Source: Alphaproteobacteria bacterium
GTDB lineage: Bacteria; Pseudomonadota; Alphaproteobacteria; SHNJ01
Reading direction: 5' to 3'
NCBI GenBank assembly: GCA_947456345.1
Contig: CANGQU010000028.1
Location: 1 to 7,748, forward strand
Length of the DNA stretch: 7,748 nucleotides
The translations under genes were made by a program, and so were the position numbers. How positions within the stretch are numbered: position 1 is the stretch's first letter; each line of letters begins with the position of its first letter. Below, piece by piece: positions 6,760 to 7,748 of this stretch. Under the pieces are notes generated by a model. The model was not told the origin of the DNA. It did not search any database and saw nothing but the letters and a program-made list of their open reading frames with translations.

Positions 6760-6821
6760 TAGTTCGAAGGTTAATTTTTCGCACCGTGCCTGTTTCGACG
6801 CAGGGCTGTGACATAAAAAGC

Positions 6822-6854
6822 AAAAAAATCCCGGCCTTTTTTAAGGGCCGGGAT
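6822..6854 (-). terminator. Intrinsic terminator downstream of flgE
   Basis: On the minus strand a perfect 9-base-pair stem ATCCCGGCC/GGCCGGGAT (arms 6846-6854 and 6828-6836) encloses a 9-base loop. It is followed at once by a run of T (plus-strand A at 6822-6828). It begins 17 bases after the flgE stop codon. On the plus strand no U tract follows the hairpin, so it acts in the flgE direction. It should separate flgE transcription from the fliF operon. Confidence 0.9.
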
Positions 6855-6871
6855 CTAGGGGGGAGTAGAAC

Positions 6872-7748
6872 CTAGCTGATCGTACGGATCAATTCTTCGA
6901 GCATCTTATCGGCGGTGCTGATGACTTTGGTATTCGCCGAATAAGCACGTTGCGTCAAAATCATATTGGAAAATTCTTGGGCGATATCCACGGTTGAGGC
7001 TTCGACCGAGTTGGCGGCAATACGGCCCGCACCACCTACCGACGGCTGTTTTAACACGAACAAGCCAGAACGTTCGGTTTGCGCATAAGTATTGCCGTTT
7101 CTAGCCTCGAGGCCGTTGGGGGCCGGGAAATCGACCAGAGCGACGCGGAATACTTTTTTGGTTTGGCCGTTATCGAAAAGGGCGTTCACCGTGCCGTCGT
7201 TGGCGATGTTGACGCCAACATAGGAACCTGGCGCGACGCCGTCTTGATTGACGAAATTGGTGCTGTAGTTGTTACCGACTTGACTAACTTGATCGGCCAA
7301 GGGCGGTGTTACTGGATTTGCGACCGATGCGCCGAAATCAAAAGCGATATCCTGGGTGGCGCTGGCTGGCGCGAAGTTAAAGCGTAATACCACTTTACCC
7401 TCGTTGGTCTCGCCTTCATCACGCAAGATCGAGGCGGGCGTGCCGCCATCATACTGAATGTCATTTAATTTGCCGTTGGAGTCAAATGTAACCAGCAATC
7501 GATCCGTTGCCGGGGCGCCATCGATTCCAGCGTTGGTAAAGGCTGCGCCAGTTGCGCCTTGATAGCCGACGGTCGAGCCGCCGCTGGGTGACATAGTCAG
7601 CGCCCATTCATTCGCGTTGGCGGTTTTGGTCCAGGTCAATTGCACGTTACGCGCCACACCAAGTGTATCATAAAGGGTGATCTGGGTATTCTGCGTGCTG
7701 GCTGTAGTTGTGTTAGCGGGCAGGTTAAGGCCCAGTCCGATATTGCTG
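6872..7748 (-). CDS. flgE: Flagellar hook protein FlgE (C-terminal part, 5' end beyond window)
   Basis: FlgE is exported through the flagellar type III system and polymerises into the hook, the flexible joint outside the cell. The frame is open from the right edge to the TAG at 6872-6874, giving about 291 residues. The coding sequence continues in frame past 7657, where a GTG is an internal Val. The first visible segment reads TQNTQITLYDTLG, then VARNVQLTWTKT and NEWALTMSPSGG, typical of the hook-protein outer domain. Then comes NGLEARNGNTYAQTERSG, where the chain returns to the inner domain. The C-terminus has the conserved export/coiled-coil end SVEASTVDIAQEFSNMILTQ followed by RAYSANTKVISTADKMLEEL. 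FlgG and FlgF share the terminal motif, but the long Thr/Asn-rich outer domain favours FlgE. Its promoter lies outside the window. It ends 236 bases before fliF, behind a strong terminator. Confidence 0.93.
   Translation of the reverse strand, partial: SNIGLGLNLPANTTTASTQNTQITLYDTLGVARNVQLTWTKTANANEWALTMSPSGGSTVGYQGATGAAFTNAGIDGAPATDRLLVTFDSNGKLNDIQYDGGTPASILRDEGETNEGKVVLRFNFAPASATQDIAFDFGASVANPVTPPLADQVSQVGNNYSTNFVNQDGVAPGSYVGVNIANDGTVNALFDNGQTKKVFRVALVDFPAPNGLEARNGNTYAQTERSGLFVLKQPSVGGAGRIAANSVEASTVDIAQEFSNMILTQRAYSANTKVISTADKMLEELIRTIS

Noticed and set aside
6777..6792. Possible sigma-54 promoter on the minus strand (AGGCACGGTGC...).
   Set aside because: GGCACG resembles a -24 element, but the expected GC/TTGC at -12 spacing is absent (GAAA instead).
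6632..6814. Minus-strand ORF of about 60 codons (ATG at 6812-6814) whose TGA overlaps the fliF GTG start by the GTGA pattern.
   Set aside because: The overlap looks like translational coupling, but the ORF starts just after the flgE terminator with no Shine-Dalgarno, has no recognisable domain, and contains the candidate promoter and operator sequences of fliF. It is probably chance.
7655..7657. GTG as the start of a 261-residue protein.
   Set aside because: The same frame stays open to the window edge and encodes hook-protein residues upstream (TQITLYDTLG), so this GTG is an internal Val codon of flgE.

Overview
The window is one co-oriented run of flagellar genes, all read on the minus strand, so transcription goes from high to low coordinates. 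In that order it holds the C-terminal part of a hook protein gene (flgE, cut by the right edge), a strong intrinsic terminator, a 236-base intergenic region with promoter-like and operator-like sequences, and then six tightly packed genes: fliF, fliG, fliH (flbE-like), fliN, flbD and flhA. The last is cut by the left edge.

The source is most likely an alphaproteobacterium. The gene order fliF-fliG-fliH-fliN-flbD-flhA, and the FlbD-type sigma-54 activator lying between switch and export genes, are the arrangement known from Caulobacter and relatives. Base composition looks moderate rather than very GC-rich, so a lineage outside the high-GC Caulobacter group (for example Rhodospirillales-like or Micavibrio-like) is possible. 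That placement is only a guess.

The genes encode consecutive layers of one machine. FliF forms the MS ring in the inner membrane. FliG and FliN form part of the C ring, which generates torque and switches direction. FliH regulates and docks the export ATPase. FlhA is the main channel and docking subunit of the type III export gate. FlgE is the late-exported hook subunit. FlbD is the regulator expected to link assembly of this early structure to transcription of later, sigma-54-dependent genes. Gaps inside the fliF operon are only 3 to 27 bases, which supports co-transcription and probably translational coupling. FliM, FliI and FliJ, partners of FliN and FliH, are not encoded here.

The main regulatory interest is 6636-6871. 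It contains the flgE terminator, a -10-like box with a near-match to a CtrA box next to it, a GGCAA/TTGCC inverted repeat that could be an operator (perhaps for FlbD), and a second inverted repeat in the presumed fliF leader. I found no RNA genes, mobile elements or CRISPR arrays, and no convincing plus-strand gene. I see no sign of a previously undescribed system. The notable points are regulatory detail, the degenerate FlbD receiver and a patch of unusual codons in fliG.
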